64,000 nt of DNA from Neobacillus niacini (GTDB lineage: Bacteria > Bacillota > Bacilli > Bacillales > Cytobacillaceae). Below the pieces are notes generated by a model. It saw nothing but the letters and a program-made list of their open reading frames with translations. It ran no database searches and had not been told where the DNA came from. The translations under genes and the position numbers were made by a program. Shown here piece after piece: positions 1 to 9,314 of the stretch; the stretch's first letter is position 1; the number at the start of each line of letters is the position of its first letter. The stretch lies in NCBI RefSeq assembly GCF_023715785.1, contig NZ_JAMBOX010000006.1, positions 186,001-250,000 on the forward strand, written 5' to 3'.

Positions 1-1821
1 TTCACGAGCACGCTGGTTGGCATAAAGTGCCAGTTCAGCGGTTAGCTCATAACGTAAAAATGGTGTAATGAAATAGATTCCGTTAAATAAATCCAGTGCT
101 GTATCGACTAACGATTTCGTAATGGCGATTCCTTCCTGTGCCGCAAGAACAGGGTCGGACAATGACGCCATCCGGTCGCGAATAGAATCGGCAATTTTGA
201 TGCCAGGAACCTCATTATGAAGGAACTCGGCGTTTTTGCTGCTGGTCAGCGGCATCAGTCCAATATAAATGGGTGCATCCAGGTGTTTTGTCTGATCATG
301 AATTTCCAGTAATTTTTCCTCTGAAAAAACAGGCTGCGAGATAAAGTAATCAGCACCGAAAGCTATCTTTTTCTCGAGGCGTTTTACTGCTTTTTCAAGC
401 GACCGGACATTCGGGTTAAAGGCGGCAGCAATGCTGAACGCCGTTTTCTGCCCAAGGTCTTTTCCGGAAAAAGACAACCCTTCATTTAGCTGTTTGATCA
501 TTTGAATCAGTTCAAACGAGGAAACATCATAAACGGAAGAGGCTCCAGGGAAGTCGCCGACACGGGCCGGATCGCCGGTAATGGCCAATACATCATGCAT
601 GCCAAGCGTATGCAGCCCCATTAAGTGTGATTGCAGGCCGATCATGTTACGGTCGCGGCAGGCAATATGAATTAATGGCCTCATTTCTAATTCTGATTTT
701 AACAGATACCCTAATGATTCATTAGAAATCCTGACTGTCGCAAGCGAATTATCGGCTAACGTAATCGCATCGATTCCTGCTTCCTTCAAAGCTCGAGCGC
801 CTTCGAAAAACTTGGTCGTGTTCAGTTTTCTTGGCGGGTCTAATTCGACAATAACAGATGGTCTTTCCTTGACAATATCCTGAAGAGGAGCGTAGTCCCT
901 ATCAACACTTTGCTCTTCAACAATAATGTTTTTCGTCTTTAATTTTACTACTTTTTCTGTAATTGGGGCAGTTTCTTTCAATGCAGAGGAAAACGCACGA
1001 ATGTGTTCCGGTGTCGTTCCGCAACAGCCCCCTAAAAGCCGGACGCCCTGTTGGCGAAACTCGTGTGCTGACCTGCGAAAGTATTCCGCATCCCCATCAT
1101 AATGAAACTTTCCATCGGTATAGGAGGGAAGGCTGGCATTCGGATAAGCAGAAAGAAATGCGTGCTTTGGCAATTCAATTTGTTCAAGGGCAAGCAGCAT
1201 ATGGTGCGGGCCAAGTCGGCAATTGAGGCCGACGACATCGGCACCAAGGGTCTCCAACCTTTTTAACGCCTCGTTAACAGGTGTTTGATCTTGCAAATTA
1301 CCAGGTTCCTGAAGGGAAACTTGGGCAATGATCGGCAACTTTGTTTCCTTTCGGGCAATCGACAGCACCGTCTCAAGCTCTTCAAGGTCATAAAATGTCT
1401 CTAGCAACAGCCCATCGACCTCTTCTAATAACAGACAATAAAGCTGTTCGCGAAAGCTCCGTTTAATTTCTTCTATAGGAATAGAGTTTGGTTTAATGCC
1501 GCGGTTGCCGCCCATTGTCCCGAGAACAAAGGCGGCATTTCCGGCAGCCTTTTTTGCATTACGGACAGCGGCACTATTAATGTCCTTCACTGAATCCTCC
1601 AAACCATAACGCCCAAGCTTCAAGTAATTAGCGGCGTAGGTGTTGGTTTGGATAATATCCGCCCCGGCAGCTATATAGGCCTGGTGGATATGTTGAATCT
1701 GATCGGGATGAGATAAATTCAATTCCTCAAAGCAGGAATCCGTCCCATATGAATAAAGGAGCGTTCCCATGGCGCCATCGGCAATTAAGATTTGGTTATG
1801 CAATTTTTCTAAAAGGCTCAT
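1..1821 (-). CDS. yitJ: Bifunctional homocysteine S-methyltransferase / 5,10-methylenetetrahydrofolate reductase, 3' end cut by window edge
   Basis: The minus-strand frame stays open from an ATG at 1821 to base 1, giving 607 codons, nearly the full length of B. subtilis YitJ (about 612 aa). It starts [20 protein letters not shown]. The N-terminal half is a homocysteine S-methyltransferase domain with the zinc-binding Cys motifs GLNCRLGP (about residue 198) and GGCCGTTP (about residue 263). The C-terminal half is a MetF-type reductase ending [12 protein letters not shown] at the edge. The protein should make methionine from homocysteine and regenerate methyl-tetrahydrofolate. It follows metC with a 2-bp gap, and its Shine-Dalgarno AGGAGAA lies in the metC 3' end, so it belongs to the S-box operon. 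Only a few C-terminal residues are missing. Confidence 0.93.
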   Translation of the reverse strand, partial: MSLLEKLHNQILIADGAMGTLLYSYGTDSCFEELNLSHPDQIQHIHQAYIAAGADIIQTNTYAANYLKLGRYGLEDSVKDINSAAVRNAKKAAGNAAFVLGTMGGNRGIKPNSIPIEEIKRSFREQLYCLLLEEVDGLLLETFYDLEELETVLSIARKETKLPIIAQVSLQEPGNLQDQTPVNEALKRLETLGADVVGLNCRLGPHHMLLALEQIELPKHAFLSAYPNASLPSYTDGKFHYDGDAEYFRRSAHEFRQQGVRLLGGCCGTTPEHIRAFSSALKETAPITEKVVKLKTKNIIVEEQSVDRDYAPLQDIVKERPSVIVELDPPRKLNTTKFFEGARALKEAGIDAITLADNSLATVRISNESLGYLLKSELEMRPLIHIACRDRNMIGLQSHLMGLHTLGMHDVLAITGDPARVGDFPGASSVYDVSSFELIQMIKQLNEGLSFSGKDLGQKTAFSIAAAFNPNVRSLEKAVKRLEKKIAFGADYFISQPVFSEEKLLEIHDQTKHLDAPIYIGLMPLTSSKNAEFLHNEVPGIKIADSIRDRMASLSDPVLAAQEGIAITKSLVDTALDLFNGIYFITPFLRYELTAELALYANQRARE

Positions 1822-1823
1822 GG

Positions 1824-3011
1824 TCATTCTCCTTGAAGTAGTACTAAGTTCTTCTGTTGTAATTTTTCAAAAGCCTGGGAGAAATCCTTGATTAAATCAT
1901 CGGGATTTTCCAGTCCAACGGATAACCGAAGCAGGCTGTTTTTGATGCCGCGCTTTTCCCGTTCGGCTGGCGGCATCGCCGCATGCGACATTTTCGCCGG
2001 ATACGATAAAATCGACTCTACTGCGCCAAGACTTACGGCAAAGACCGGTATCTTCACCTCTGATACAAAGGTACGGACCGCATCCTCGTTTGCCAGTTCA
2101 AAGGAAAGTACGGCTCCTGCCCCGCTTGCCTGGGCGGCTTGCAATTCACGCTGAGGATGATGTTCCAAAGCCGGGTAATAGACTTTTTCTACAAGGTGAT
2201 GTGATTCTAAAAATCTTGCAATCTTTAATGTGGATTCTTGTGACTGTTTCAAACGGACATGAAGCGTCTTTAGGCCTCTTAACACGAGCCAGGCATCCTG
2301 AACGCCAAGAATCGCGCCAAAGGAATTTTGCAAAAAGTAAAGCTGTTTCGCCAAGTCCTCATCCTTCACTACGGCAAGACCGGCGACGACATCACTATGA
2401 CCCGATAAAAACTTGGTTGCACTGTGAAGCACGACATCCGCGCCAAGCTCCAACGGCTTTTGAAGCGCGGGCGTCAGAAACGTGTTATCGACAAACGTAA
2501 GCGCCCCTATTTCTTTCGCCATTTGGCTGATTGCTCTAATATCCGTGACTTTCAATAAAGGATTGGAAGGCGTCTCGACATAAAAAGCTTTTGTATTTTG
2601 GCGGATAGCCTGTTTTACCTGTTCCAGGTCAGTCATATCGACAAAAGTATGTTGGATTCCTAATCTTGACAGCACTTGGGTAACCATCCGGAACGTTCCG
2701 CCATAAACATCCTCCGTGATGACAATGTGATCACCTGAAGAAAGCAGTAGGAAAGCAGTTGAAATGGCTGCCATTCCTGAGGAAAAAGCAAAGCCTTTCA
2801 CGCCGCCTTCCAGTTCGGCAATGACATCTTCGAGTGCTTCCCTCGTCGGATTTAAGCTCCGTGCATAATCGTATTTTCCAAACTGGTCGATATCAAATTG
2901 ATGAAAGGTGGAAGCATGCTGAATTGGCACACTGACAGCCCCAGTCGCGGCATCTATCTTATGGCGATTATGAAGCAGCCTCGTTTCAAAACTATATTTC
3001 TCGTAATCCAT
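1824..3011 (-). CDS. metC: Cystathionine beta-lyase, PLP enzyme of transsulfuration
   Basis: This 395-aa protein of the Cys/Met-metabolism PLP family (fold type I) has the PLP lysine K200 in SATKFLSGH, the ETPSNP motif near residue 146, and VDNTF near 174. It should cleave cystathionine to homocysteine, pyruvate and ammonia in the cytoplasm. Its ATG overlaps the stop of metI (TAATG), a sign of translational coupling. The pair matches the B. subtilis metI-metC order, which favours beta-lyase over gamma-synthase. The family is hard to subdivide by eye, so an O-acetylhomoserine-type activity remains possible. Confidence 0.88.
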   Translation of the reverse strand: MDYEKYSFETRLLHNRHKIDAATGAVSVPIQHASTFHQFDIDQFGKYDYARSLNPTREALEDVIAELEGGVKGFAFSSGMAAISTAFLLLSSGDHIVITEDVYGGTFRMVTQVLSRLGIQHTFVDMTDLEQVKQAIRQNTKAFYVETPSNPLLKVTDIRAISQMAKEIGALTFVDNTFLTPALQKPLELGADVVLHSATKFLSGHSDVVAGLAVVKDEDLAKQLYFLQNSFGAILGVQDAWLVLRGLKTLHVRLKQSQESTLKIARFLESHHLVEKVYYPALEHHPQRELQAAQASGAGAVLSFELANEDAVRTFVSEVKIPVFAVSLGAVESILSYPAKMSHAAMPPAEREKRGIKNSLLRLSVGLENPDDLIKDFSQAFEKLQQKNLVLLQGE

Positions 3012-4123
3012 TATACTCTCACTCCTTCATGAATATTGGCAAACGCCTGCTGGAGGTCTGCCACTAAATCCTCTGCATCCTCAATTCCCACGGAAAAACG
3101 CAATAGTCGATTGCACACGCCTTTTTCAATCCGGACTTCCTCAGGAATATCGGCATGTGTCTGTGTGGCCGGATACGTAATAAAGCTTTCGGTGCCGCCA
3201 AGGCTTTCTGCAAAGGAAATCAGCTTTAAGTTCTGCAGGAACGGATTTACCCAGGTTTCGTCTTTGACACGGAAGGAAACCATCCCGCCGCGGCCTGGAT
3301 ATAAAACGTCAGTAACTGACTCGTGCTGTGATAGATATTCAACGATGGCCTTTGCATTTTTTTCATGTCGTTCCAAACGGAGTGATAAAGTCTTCATACC
3401 GCGCATCAGCAGCCAAGAGTCGAATGGGCTTAATACAGCACCTGCGCCATTATGGTAAAGAGCCAAATCTTCACAAAGTTCCTTGCCTTTGGCGATAATT
3501 AGTCCGGCAAGAACATCATTATGGCCGCCCAGATACTTGGTGGCGCTATGAATAACGATATCTGCACCCTGCTGAATCGGCTGCTGCAACAGAGGTGTGT
3601 AGAACGTATTGTCGACAATCAGCAGAATCCCATGTTTTTTGGCAATCTCGGCAACTGCAGCAATATCCGATTCCTGCATGAGGGGATTAGTCGGGGTCTC
3701 CAGAAAAATGGCTTTTGTTTGCGGGGTGATCCTCCGTTCAATCTCCTCCGGAATACAGGTATTTACATATTGGGTTGTTAAGCCGTATTTTCTATAGCCT
3801 TTTTCGAGAAGGCGGTACGTGCCGCCATATAAATCTTCACTGACCAGCCATTCATCCCCTGATTGGAATAAAGAAAGCACCGTCATTATTGCCGCCATAC
3901 CAGAGCTGCAGGCAAAGCCTTGGTCGCCACCCTCCAGTTCAGCAATTGTTTTTTCAAGGAGCTGGCGCGTCGGGTTCCCCGTCCTTGAATAGTCAAATCC
4001 GGTGGACTGCCCAATTCCTTCATGCCGATAGGCTGTTGAAAAATAAACCGGCGGATTCACTGTCCCTGTTGCAGTTTCACTGCGATTTCCAATTTGGGCA
4101 AGTTTTGTATCAATTTTGTACAT
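3011..4123 (-). CDS. metI: Cystathionine gamma-synthase / O-acetylhomoserine thiolyase
   Basis: The 370-aa protein is a Cys/Met-metabolism PLP enzyme with PLP lysine K196 (SATKYLGGH) and VDNTF at about 170. It should condense an acylated homoserine with cysteine or sulfide. I chose the ATG at 4123, not the GTG at 4132, because AAGGAG abuts the GTG but lies 9 nt before the ATG. It is the first gene after the SAM riboswitch and is followed directly by metC and yitJ, so one S-box controls all three. Confidence 0.88.
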   Translation of the reverse strand: MYKIDTKLAQIGNRSETATGTVNPPVYFSTAYRHEGIGQSTGFDYSRTGNPTRQLLEKTIAELEGGDQGFACSSGMAAIMTVLSLFQSGDEWLVSEDLYGGTYRLLEKGYRKYGLTTQYVNTCIPEEIERRITPQTKAIFLETPTNPLMQESDIAAVAEIAKKHGILLIVDNTFYTPLLQQPIQQGADIVIHSATKYLGGHNDVLAGLIIAKGKELCEDLALYHNGAGAVLSPFDSWLLMRGMKTLSLRLERHEKNAKAIVEYLSQHESVTDVLYPGRGGMVSFRVKDETWVNPFLQNLKLISFAESLGGTESFITYPATQTHADIPEEVRIEKGVCNRLLRFSVGIEDAEDLVADLQQAFANIHEGVRV

Positions 4124-4189
4124 GACGCACACTCCTTGTGTAGGTATAAATCGCTTTTAGGCTTTAATGTATTTTGGTGTTAAAATCTG

Positions 4190-4228
4190 CAAATAAAATA
4201 AAAAAGCCTTCTATAAGAAGAAGACTTT
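4190..4228 (-). terminator. Intrinsic terminator of the S-box leader
   Basis: On the minus strand the arms AAGTCTTC and GAAGGCTT pair over 8 bp and are followed by TTTTTATTTTATTT. The hairpin lies between the SAM aptamer and metI and is the expected expression platform: terminated when SAM is bound, antiterminated when it is scarce. Confidence 0.85.
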
Positions 4229-4249
4229 TGTAAGCACTATTCACTCGGT

Positions 4250-4369
4250 CATTCTTCTTATCTCGCAAACTCGAACATTTGCAGGACTTAGCACCGTTTC
4301 AATGATCAAGTCATTGAAGGTTGCTGAGGTGTCATCGGGCCCTTCCCTCAACCTCTCTTGATAAGAAAA
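4250..4369 (-). ncRNA. SAM-I riboswitch (S-box) aptamer
   Basis: On the minus strand the P1 arms TTCTTATC and GATAAGAA enclose the S-box core. AGAGAGGTTGAGGGAAGGGC is followed by the diagnostic GATGAC and CTCAGCAACC blocks, then by a CAATGACTTGATCATTG hairpin and GTGCTAA. The core blocks are characteristic of SAM-I. The riboswitch represses metI-metC-yitJ when SAM is plentiful. Confidence 0.96.
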
Positions 4370-4452
4370 TCAATATTTAGATTATTAATAAAATTACTAC
4401 ACCAAAAGAGTAGTGTCAATGCATTTGCCAAACATTTTTAAAGAAAGCGCTT

Positions 4453-4809
4453 TTATTGATCCGCTTTATTCTTTTCCCAGATTTTAAACTTAATATAGTT
4501 GATGTATTCCCGAAAATCTTCTTTGTTGATTCCCTCTTTAATGGCAGTTTCTAAAATGATCTGCCATTCATCATCAAGTGTGGCTTTTTCCGGATCGATG
4601 GTTTTCTCAACTTCAGCTCCTGTTAGTAAATATTCAATGGAGACATCCAGGGGCTTTGCCAATTTCATTAAAAAGTGAATGGAGGGATTTGAATTTAAAT
4701 TCCGTTCAATATTACTGAGGTAGGATTTTGAGATATTTGCAAGCGCGGCGAGTTCCGTTAAGGAAATCCCCTTCTGCTTTCTTAATTTTTTTATCCGGTC
4801 TCCAATCAT
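4453..4809 (-). CDS. sinR: SinR-like XRE-family biofilm regulator
   Basis: The protein is 118 aa. Residues about 5-60 form an XRE helix-turn-helix (MIGDRIKKLRKQKGISLTEL) that matches SinR closely in wording, including the SYLSNIERN and NPSIHFL segments. Residues about 78-113 resemble the SinR/SinI dimerisation helices (LDDEW, then GINKEDFREYINY). I used the internal ATG at 4809 because GAGGAG lies 8 nt upstream of it, inside the longer reading that starts at 4830. In B. subtilis SinR represses eps and tapA. Here the gene is divergent from an eps-type locus. No sinI gene is visible beside it. Confidence 0.85.
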   Translation of the reverse strand: MIGDRIKKLRKQKGISLTELAALANISKSYLSNIERNLNSNPSIHFLMKLAKPLDVSIEYLLTGAEVEKTIDPEKATLDDEWQIILETAIKEGINKEDFREYINYIKFKIWEKNKADQ

Positions 4810-4977
4810 AATATTCTCCTCATATATCAAAGTTTTTGAGAGCGTATAGACATTGAGGTATGTTGCGGAAGTCTTAAATTTCTAGCAATGGTGGGTATTT
4901 TGAAGCATTTAGTTGGATTTTTTCGAATATCCTCCTTATAGAGGTAACAATCTTAAAAATATTATACGCGAGTTTGT

Positions 4978-4993
4978 GTTCTTTTTAAAGAAT
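4978..4993. promoter_or_regulatory. Candidate SinR-box palindrome
   Basis: GTTCTTT-TT-AAAGAAT contains the known SinR heptamer GTTCTYT facing a 6/7 inverted copy. It lies between the sinR-like gene and the EPS leader. A second near match, GTTCTTA, lies at 5178-5184, close to the candidate EPS promoter. Binding by the neighbouring SinR-like protein is inferred. Confidence 0.55.
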
Positions 4994-5143
4994 ATTTAAT
5001 CGTCGCTTTTCGTGCGAAAGATGATGAAATTTAAAATAAAACAATTATATATGACTTATATCTTTCTAAAGGAGCAACATATCGTGGGGGTGCGGGTTTA
5101 AATTGGCGAAAATTGGGTGTGTGTGGATGAATTTGTATTTTAT

Positions 5144-5231
5144 TATAATTTGTAATTTTCGGATGAAAGGGTTATTATGTTCTTAATAACGAATTTATTT
5201 GACTCTCTAAGTCGAAAAGGTTTGATATAAA
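5144..5231 (+). promoter_or_regulatory. Candidate promoter region of the EPS operon
   Basis: Two partial promoters are visible. There is a perfect -10 TATAAT at 5144-5149 with no good -35. There is also a -35-like TTGACT at 5199-5204 followed by TATAAA at 5226-5231, with a spacing of 21 that is too long for a standard sigma-A site. The transcription start cannot be chosen by eye. The rest of 4831-5240 is AT-rich and shows no ORF. Confidence 0.35.
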
Positions 5232-5240
5232 AAATTAATT

Positions 5241-5358
5241 GTTTGGTGATGTCTCCTCTCCGTTATCAATGGAGACACTCGGTCATACTGTGGGTTGAAG
5301 GAACCTTAGACGCTAGTCGTCGAGAGTGTGATGTGAGGGGGGGTTAGATGCCCCAAAC
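5241..5358 (+). ncRNA. Structured leader RNA, probably an EAR (epsC) antitermination element
   Basis: The stretch folds into several helices. A closing stem pairs GTTTGG 5241-5246 with CCAAAC 5353-5358. A 7-bp hairpin pairs TGTCTCC 5250-5256 with GGAGACA 5271-5277. GGTT/AACC pair at 5293-5305 and GACG/CGTC at 5309-5321. ACACTC 5275-5280 can pair with GAGTGT 5324-5329 as a long-range or pseudoknot-like contact. It is far more GC-rich than its surroundings, sits directly before a terminator, and heads an epsC-like operon. EAR elements occur in eps and capsule operons of Bacillales and drive processive antitermination. I cannot confirm the Rfam model by eye. Confidence 0.6.
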
Positions 5359-5359
5359 T

Positions 5360-5425
5360 ATTAAAGATTATCATGATTTGGCTTATTTAAGCCAAATCAT
5401 AATAGTCTTTAATTACATTTTTTAT
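5360..5425 (+). terminator. Strong hairpin terminator between leader RNA and first EPS gene
   Basis: A perfect 12-bp stem (ATGATTTGGCTT 5373-5384 with AAGCCAAATCAT 5389-5400, loop of 4) is extended by ATTAAAGA/TCTTTAAT outer arms and followed by ATTTTTT. Transcripts would stop here unless antiterminated, which fits an EAR just upstream. Confidence 0.8.
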
Positions 5426-5450
5426 ACAAACCCAATAAAGGGGAGAGATC

Positions 5451-7274
5451 ATGACCTACCGAAAACGGCTGTCTCTGCTATTCCTTGCAGATTCGCTTAT
5501 TGTTTTATCTGTAGTTTTCTTAAGTAGATTTTTGGTCGACGCCACATTTGATGTCATCACGATTCCGATTACAGTCACTTCTCTGATCATTCTTCTAAGT
5601 CATCATATTTTGTCATTTTTCTTCAAACTTTATAAAAAAGCCTGGAAATATGCAAGTATAGGAGAATTGGTGATTATTTTCAAGGTAGTCACAGCTACTA
5701 TAATAATGGCCGCTTTTATGCAGAAGTTGTTTTTTTCTGAAATTTACTTTCGGCTGCTTGCAGTAACATGGTCCCTCCATATTTTGCTAATAGGGGGTTC
5801 AAGGTTTTGCTTCAGATTGTTCCGTGACTTCTATTCACAAAAAAACCAAAGTAAAAAAAGAACACTGATTATTGGCGCCGGATCAGCAGGGATCATGATT
5901 GCAAGGCAGTTATTAGCGGAGCAATGCTCGGAACTTTGTCCGCTTGGATTTATCGATGACGATAGTCATAAGCAAAAACTGGATATCCTCGGTATCCCAG
6001 TAGTCGGTGGCGTTAACATGATTCAACAAACGGTAAAAAATCTGAAAATCGAAAATATCATCATTGCCATACCATCACTTAGTAAAAGGCAATTAAATAT
6101 CATTTTTAAGGAATGTGCCAAAACAACCGCTAAAACCCAAATTTTGCCCAAATTGGAGGATTTGGTTACGGGAAAGGTATCAGTGAATCAATTCCGAGAT
6201 GTTCAGGTTGAAGACTTATTGGGAAGGGAACCTATTGAACTGGATATCGAATCTATTTCGAACAGCATTTCCAAAAAAACAGTTCTTGTTACAGGTGCTG
6301 GAGGGTCAATTGGTTCTGAAATATGCCGGCAGATTATCCGTTTCAATCCCAAAACTTTAATTTTGTTAGGACATGGTGAAAACAGTATATATTCAATTGA
6401 ACTGGAGCTTCGGGAGTATTTTAGAGAAACCCCGATCGAAATTTTAACCGAAATTGCTGATATTCAGGATTCTGAGAAGATGAATATAATTATGAAAACA
6501 TATAGCCCCGATGTGGTATATCATGCTGCAGCACATAAACACGTTCCCTTAATGGAGCGGAACCCGGAGGAAGCGGTTAAAAATAATCTTATTGGCACAC
6601 TAAACGTCGCTAATGCGGCACTTGAAAATGAGGTTAAAACATTTGTGATGATTTCTACTGATAAGGCTGTTAACCCTACTAGTGTTATGGGGGCAACTAA
6701 AAGATTGGCTGAGATGATCATTCAGTGGATGGGCCAAGAAGGCAGGACAAAATTTGTTGCAGTTCGGTTTGGCAACGTTTTAGGGAGCAGAGGCAGCGTC
6801 ATTCCCTTATTTAAAAGACAAATTGAAAAGGGAGGCCCTGTTACCGTTACCCATCCAGACATGGTTCGTTATTTTATGACCATACCAGAGGCCTCAAGAC
6901 TTGTTATTCAGGCTGGCGCACTTGCCCAGGGTGGGGAGATATTTGTTTTGGATATGGGGGAACCGGTTAAAATAGTGGATTTGGCAACAAATTTGATCAA
7001 ATTATCGGGGAACTCAGTGGAGGAGATTGGAATTGAATTTTCAGGGATTAGGCCTGGAGAAAAGCTATTTGAAGAATTACTAAAAGAAGATGAAGTACAT
7101 GAGGAACAAATTTATCCCAAGATTTACATTGGCAAGACATCAAAACTATATATTAAGGAAATCGAAGAATTCCTTTCAAACTTCTTAAACATGGAGAAAG
7201 AAGAAATAAGAGAAAAACTGATTAGCCTTGCCAATCAAAAAGAGGAATGGTCAAAGGTTTCTGTTTCTATATAA
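5451..7274 (+). CDS. epsC: EpsC-like membrane NDP-sugar 4,6-dehydratase
   Basis: The 607-aa protein has about four N-terminal membrane segments (residues 9-125), a first Rossmann region with IIGAGSAGIMIAR near 138, and a C-terminal extended SDR domain with VTGAGGSIGS near 280. The catalytic stretch STDKAVNPTSVMGATKR (about 401-418) has Met in place of the usual Tyr, as in PglF/FlaA1/CapD-type UDP-GlcNAc 4,6-dehydratases. Length and layout match B. subtilis EpsC (598 aa). It should make UDP-4-keto-6-deoxy-GlcNAc, the substrate of the aminotransferase that follows. It is the first gene of the EPS operon. Confidence 0.9.
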   Translation: MTYRKRLSLLFLADSLIVLSVVFLSRFLVDATFDVITIPITVTSLIILLSHHILSFFFKLYKKAWKYASIGELVIIFKVVTATIIMAAFMQKLFFSEIYFRLLAVTWSLHILLIGGSRFCFRLFRDFYSQKNQSKKRTLIIGAGSAGIMIARQLLAEQCSELCPLGFIDDDSHKQKLDILGIPVVGGVNMIQQTVKNLKIENIIIAIPSLSKRQLNIIFKECAKTTAKTQILPKLEDLVTGKVSVNQFRDVQVEDLLGREPIELDIESISNSISKKTVLVTGAGGSIGSEICRQIIRFNPKTLILLGHGENSIYSIELELREYFRETPIEILTEIADIQDSEKMNIIMKTYSPDVVYHAAAHKHVPLMERNPEEAVKNNLIGTLNVANAALENEVKTFVMISTDKAVNPTSVMGATKRLAEMIIQWMGQEGRTKFVAVRFGNVLGSRGSVIPLFKRQIEKGGPVTVTHPDMVRYFMTIPEASRLVIQAGALAQGGEIFVLDMGEPVKIVDLATNLIKLSGNSVEEIGIEFSGIRPGEKLFEELLKEDEVHEEQIYPKIYIGKTSKLYIKEIEEFLSNFLNMEKEEIREKLISLANQKEEWSKVSVSI

Positions 7275-7309
7275 TGAACTGATTTGGTTTATGAATAGGA
7301 GGTGTCAAA

Positions 7310-8482
7310 TTGCAGCACACATCAGTAAAAAAGAGAATTTTTCTGTCTCCTCCTCATCTGAGCGGCAGAGAACTGAAGTATATATCAGAAGCATTTGCAT
7401 CTAATTGGGTTGCTCCAGTAGGACCAAATGTAGATGAATTTGAAAAGGAAGTTGCTAGTTTGGTTGGTGCCAAAGGTGCAGTAGCTGTGAGTTCGGGAAC
7501 TGCTGCCATTCATTTGGCACTTTCTTTATTGGGCGTCAAAAAAGGGGATACGGTTTTTTGCTCAAGTTTAACTTTCGTTGCAAGTGCAAATCCCATATTG
7601 TATCTAGGTGCAGACCCTGTTTTCATCGATTCAGAACCTGTTACTTGGAGTATGTCACCATCAGCACTTAAGGAAGCTCTTAAAGAGGCAGCAAGTATTT
7701 GTAAACTTCCAAAAGCAGTGATTATCGTTAATCTGTACGGACAGTCCGCCAAAATGGATGAACTAGTATCTATTTGTAAAGAATATCAGATTCCCATTAT
7801 TGAAGATTCGGCAGAATCCCTTGGTGCAACTTATAAAGGAAAAGCGAGTGGAACGTTTGGTGATTTTGGAATCTATTCGTTTAATGGCAATAAGATTATT
7901 ACAACCTCAGGTGGAGGGATGCTGGTTTCCGATGACACAGACGCTCTTAGTAAAGCACGTTTCCTGGCAACTCAAGCAAAAGACCCGGCCCCTTTTTACC
8001 AGCATAGTGAACTTGGTTATAACTATAGAATGAGTAATATTTTAGCTGGATTAGGCAGAGGCCAATTGGAGGTATTAGAGGAAAGGGTTGCCGCAAGAAG
8101 AGCTATCTTTGAAATCTACCAACAAGAATTAGGCCCGTTTCTTGCTGTATCATTAATGCCTGAGTTAGAAAATTCATTTTCTACCCGGTGGCTAACTGCT
8201 TTAACGATAGATGAAGAAGCATTGGGTGTGTCAATCAATGAATTACTTGAATCCTTAGAGTCGGAAAATATTGAAGCAAGACATGTTTGGAAACCCCTTC
8301 ACATGCAGCCCCTTTTTACGAAGAATAAGTATTATTCGCATAGCAAGAATGAGAATATATCTGAAAAACTTTTTAAAACAGGAATATGTTTACCGTCAGG
8401 TTCTAATATGACTCTAGGAGAGCAGAAGAGGATTATTGACTGTATAAAAGTTACCATCAGCAACGGGCTAAAAAAGCGTTAA
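7310..8482 (+). CDS. epsN: EpsN-like UDP-4-keto-sugar aminotransferase (DegT/DnrJ family)
   Basis: The 390-aa protein begins with TTG at 7310 after AGGAGG. The PLP lysine is K195 in FNGNKIITTSGGGML, and the N-terminal IFLSPPHLSGRE and C-terminal ICLPSGSNMT segments are close to B. subtilis EpsN (388 aa). It should transfer an amino group to C4 of the EpsC product, giving a UDP-4-amino-trideoxy sugar on the bacillosamine route. The usual third enzyme, the EpsM/PglD acetyltransferase, is not present in this window. Confidence 0.9.
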   Translation: MQHTSVKKRIFLSPPHLSGRELKYISEAFASNWVAPVGPNVDEFEKEVASLVGAKGAVAVSSGTAAIHLALSLLGVKKGDTVFCSSLTFVASANPILYLGADPVFIDSEPVTWSMSPSALKEALKEAASICKLPKAVIIVNLYGQSAKMDELVSICKEYQIPIIEDSAESLGATYKGKASGTFGDFGIYSFNGNKIITTSGGGMLVSDDTDALSKARFLATQAKDPAPFYQHSELGYNYRMSNILAGLGRGQLEVLEERVAARRAIFEIYQQELGPFLAVSLMPELENSFSTRWLTALTIDEEALGVSINELLESLESENIEARHVWKPLHMQPLFTKNKYYSHSKNENISEKLFKTGICLPSGSNMTLGEQKRIIDCIKVTISNGLKKR

Positions 8483-8582
8483 TTGAATTGAAATGATTAA
8501 ATGACAGACTGAAATTACGGGGGCAAATGAGCGGCGGATTTTAAAAATAATAAATTGATTTATCGTATGCATGGAGGTTTTT

Positions 8583-9314
8583 ATGGGGCAAACAATAAGT
8601 GCTTTCAATTTTTTTCAAATCCTTAGGAAACGTTGGCGATGGATTGTTCTCACAATATTAATCACGATGTTGATTAGTATTATGTTTACATATTATTTAA
8701 TTACACCAGTGTATCAGGTTTCTACACAAATTCTTGTCAATCAAAAAACATCTGAAAATCAGATAGATCTTTCGCAATTAAAAAATAATGTCGAGTTAAT
8801 CAGCACTTACACCGATATCATCAAAAGTCCGGTGATCCTGGAAAAGGTAATAGATAAATTAGCAGTCAATCAAAGCGTTGAGCAGCTTAATGGAAATATT
8901 TCTGTCAACAACCAAGGAAGTTCACAGGTTTTTTCTATATTGGTTAAGGATTCCAATCCGAAAAGGGCAGTAAACATAGCCAATACCGTATCAGAAGTGT
9001 TTCAAACCGAAATTAAAAAAATCATGAATGTAGACAATGTGAGTATACTTGCAAAAGCAGAGTTAAAGAAGAATCCAGTTCCTGTGAATCCGAAGCCATT
9101 ATTTAATCATACTATTGCCATTGTGGTAGGCATATTGGCTGGGATAGGCTTAGCAGTATTGCTGGAGTTATCTGACAAAACTCTAAAGGATAGTCAGGAT
9201 GTTGAAGCTTATTTGGGGCTTCCTGTATTAGGGGAGGTACAGATAATGCCAAAGCAAAAAGGGAAAAAGGGCGCAGAAAAAAGTAATGTGGGAGTTGAAA
9301 CTCTTGAAACGTAG
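8583..9314 (+). CDS. epsA: Wzz/YveK-type chain-length modulator of the BY-kinase
   Basis: The protein is 243 aa. Membrane segments at about residues 21-43 and 168-190 flank an extracellular Wzz domain, and a short cytoplasmic tail follows. This is the modulator half of a Gram-positive tyrosine-kinase pair (EpsA/CapA/CpsC). I moved the start from 8571 to the ATG at 8583, because the upstream ATGGAGG is the ribosome-binding site. The 3' end overlaps the kinase gene. It likely sets polysaccharide chain length and activates the kinase. Confidence 0.87.
   Translation: MGQTISAFNFFQILRKRWRWIVLTILITMLISIMFTYYLITPVYQVSTQILVNQKTSENQIDLSQLKNNVELISTYTDIIKSPVILEKVIDKLAVNQSVEQLNGNISVNNQGSSQVFSILVKDSNPKRAVNIANTVSEVFQTEIKKIMNVDNVSILAKAELKKNPVPVNPKPLFNHTIAIVVGILAGIGLAVLLELSDKTLKDSQDVEAYLGLPVLGEVQIMPKQKGKKGAEKSNVGVETLET

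Noticed and set aside
963-1226. Plus-strand 87-aa ORF
   Set aside because: It is antisense to the conserved homocysteine methyltransferase domain of yitJ, including the zinc-binding motifs.
4440-4453. cre-like AGAAAGCGCTTTTA at the end of the sinR-like gene
   Set aside because: It has two mismatches to the cre consensus and lies at the 3' end of a gene with no promoter nearby, so a regulatory role is not supported.
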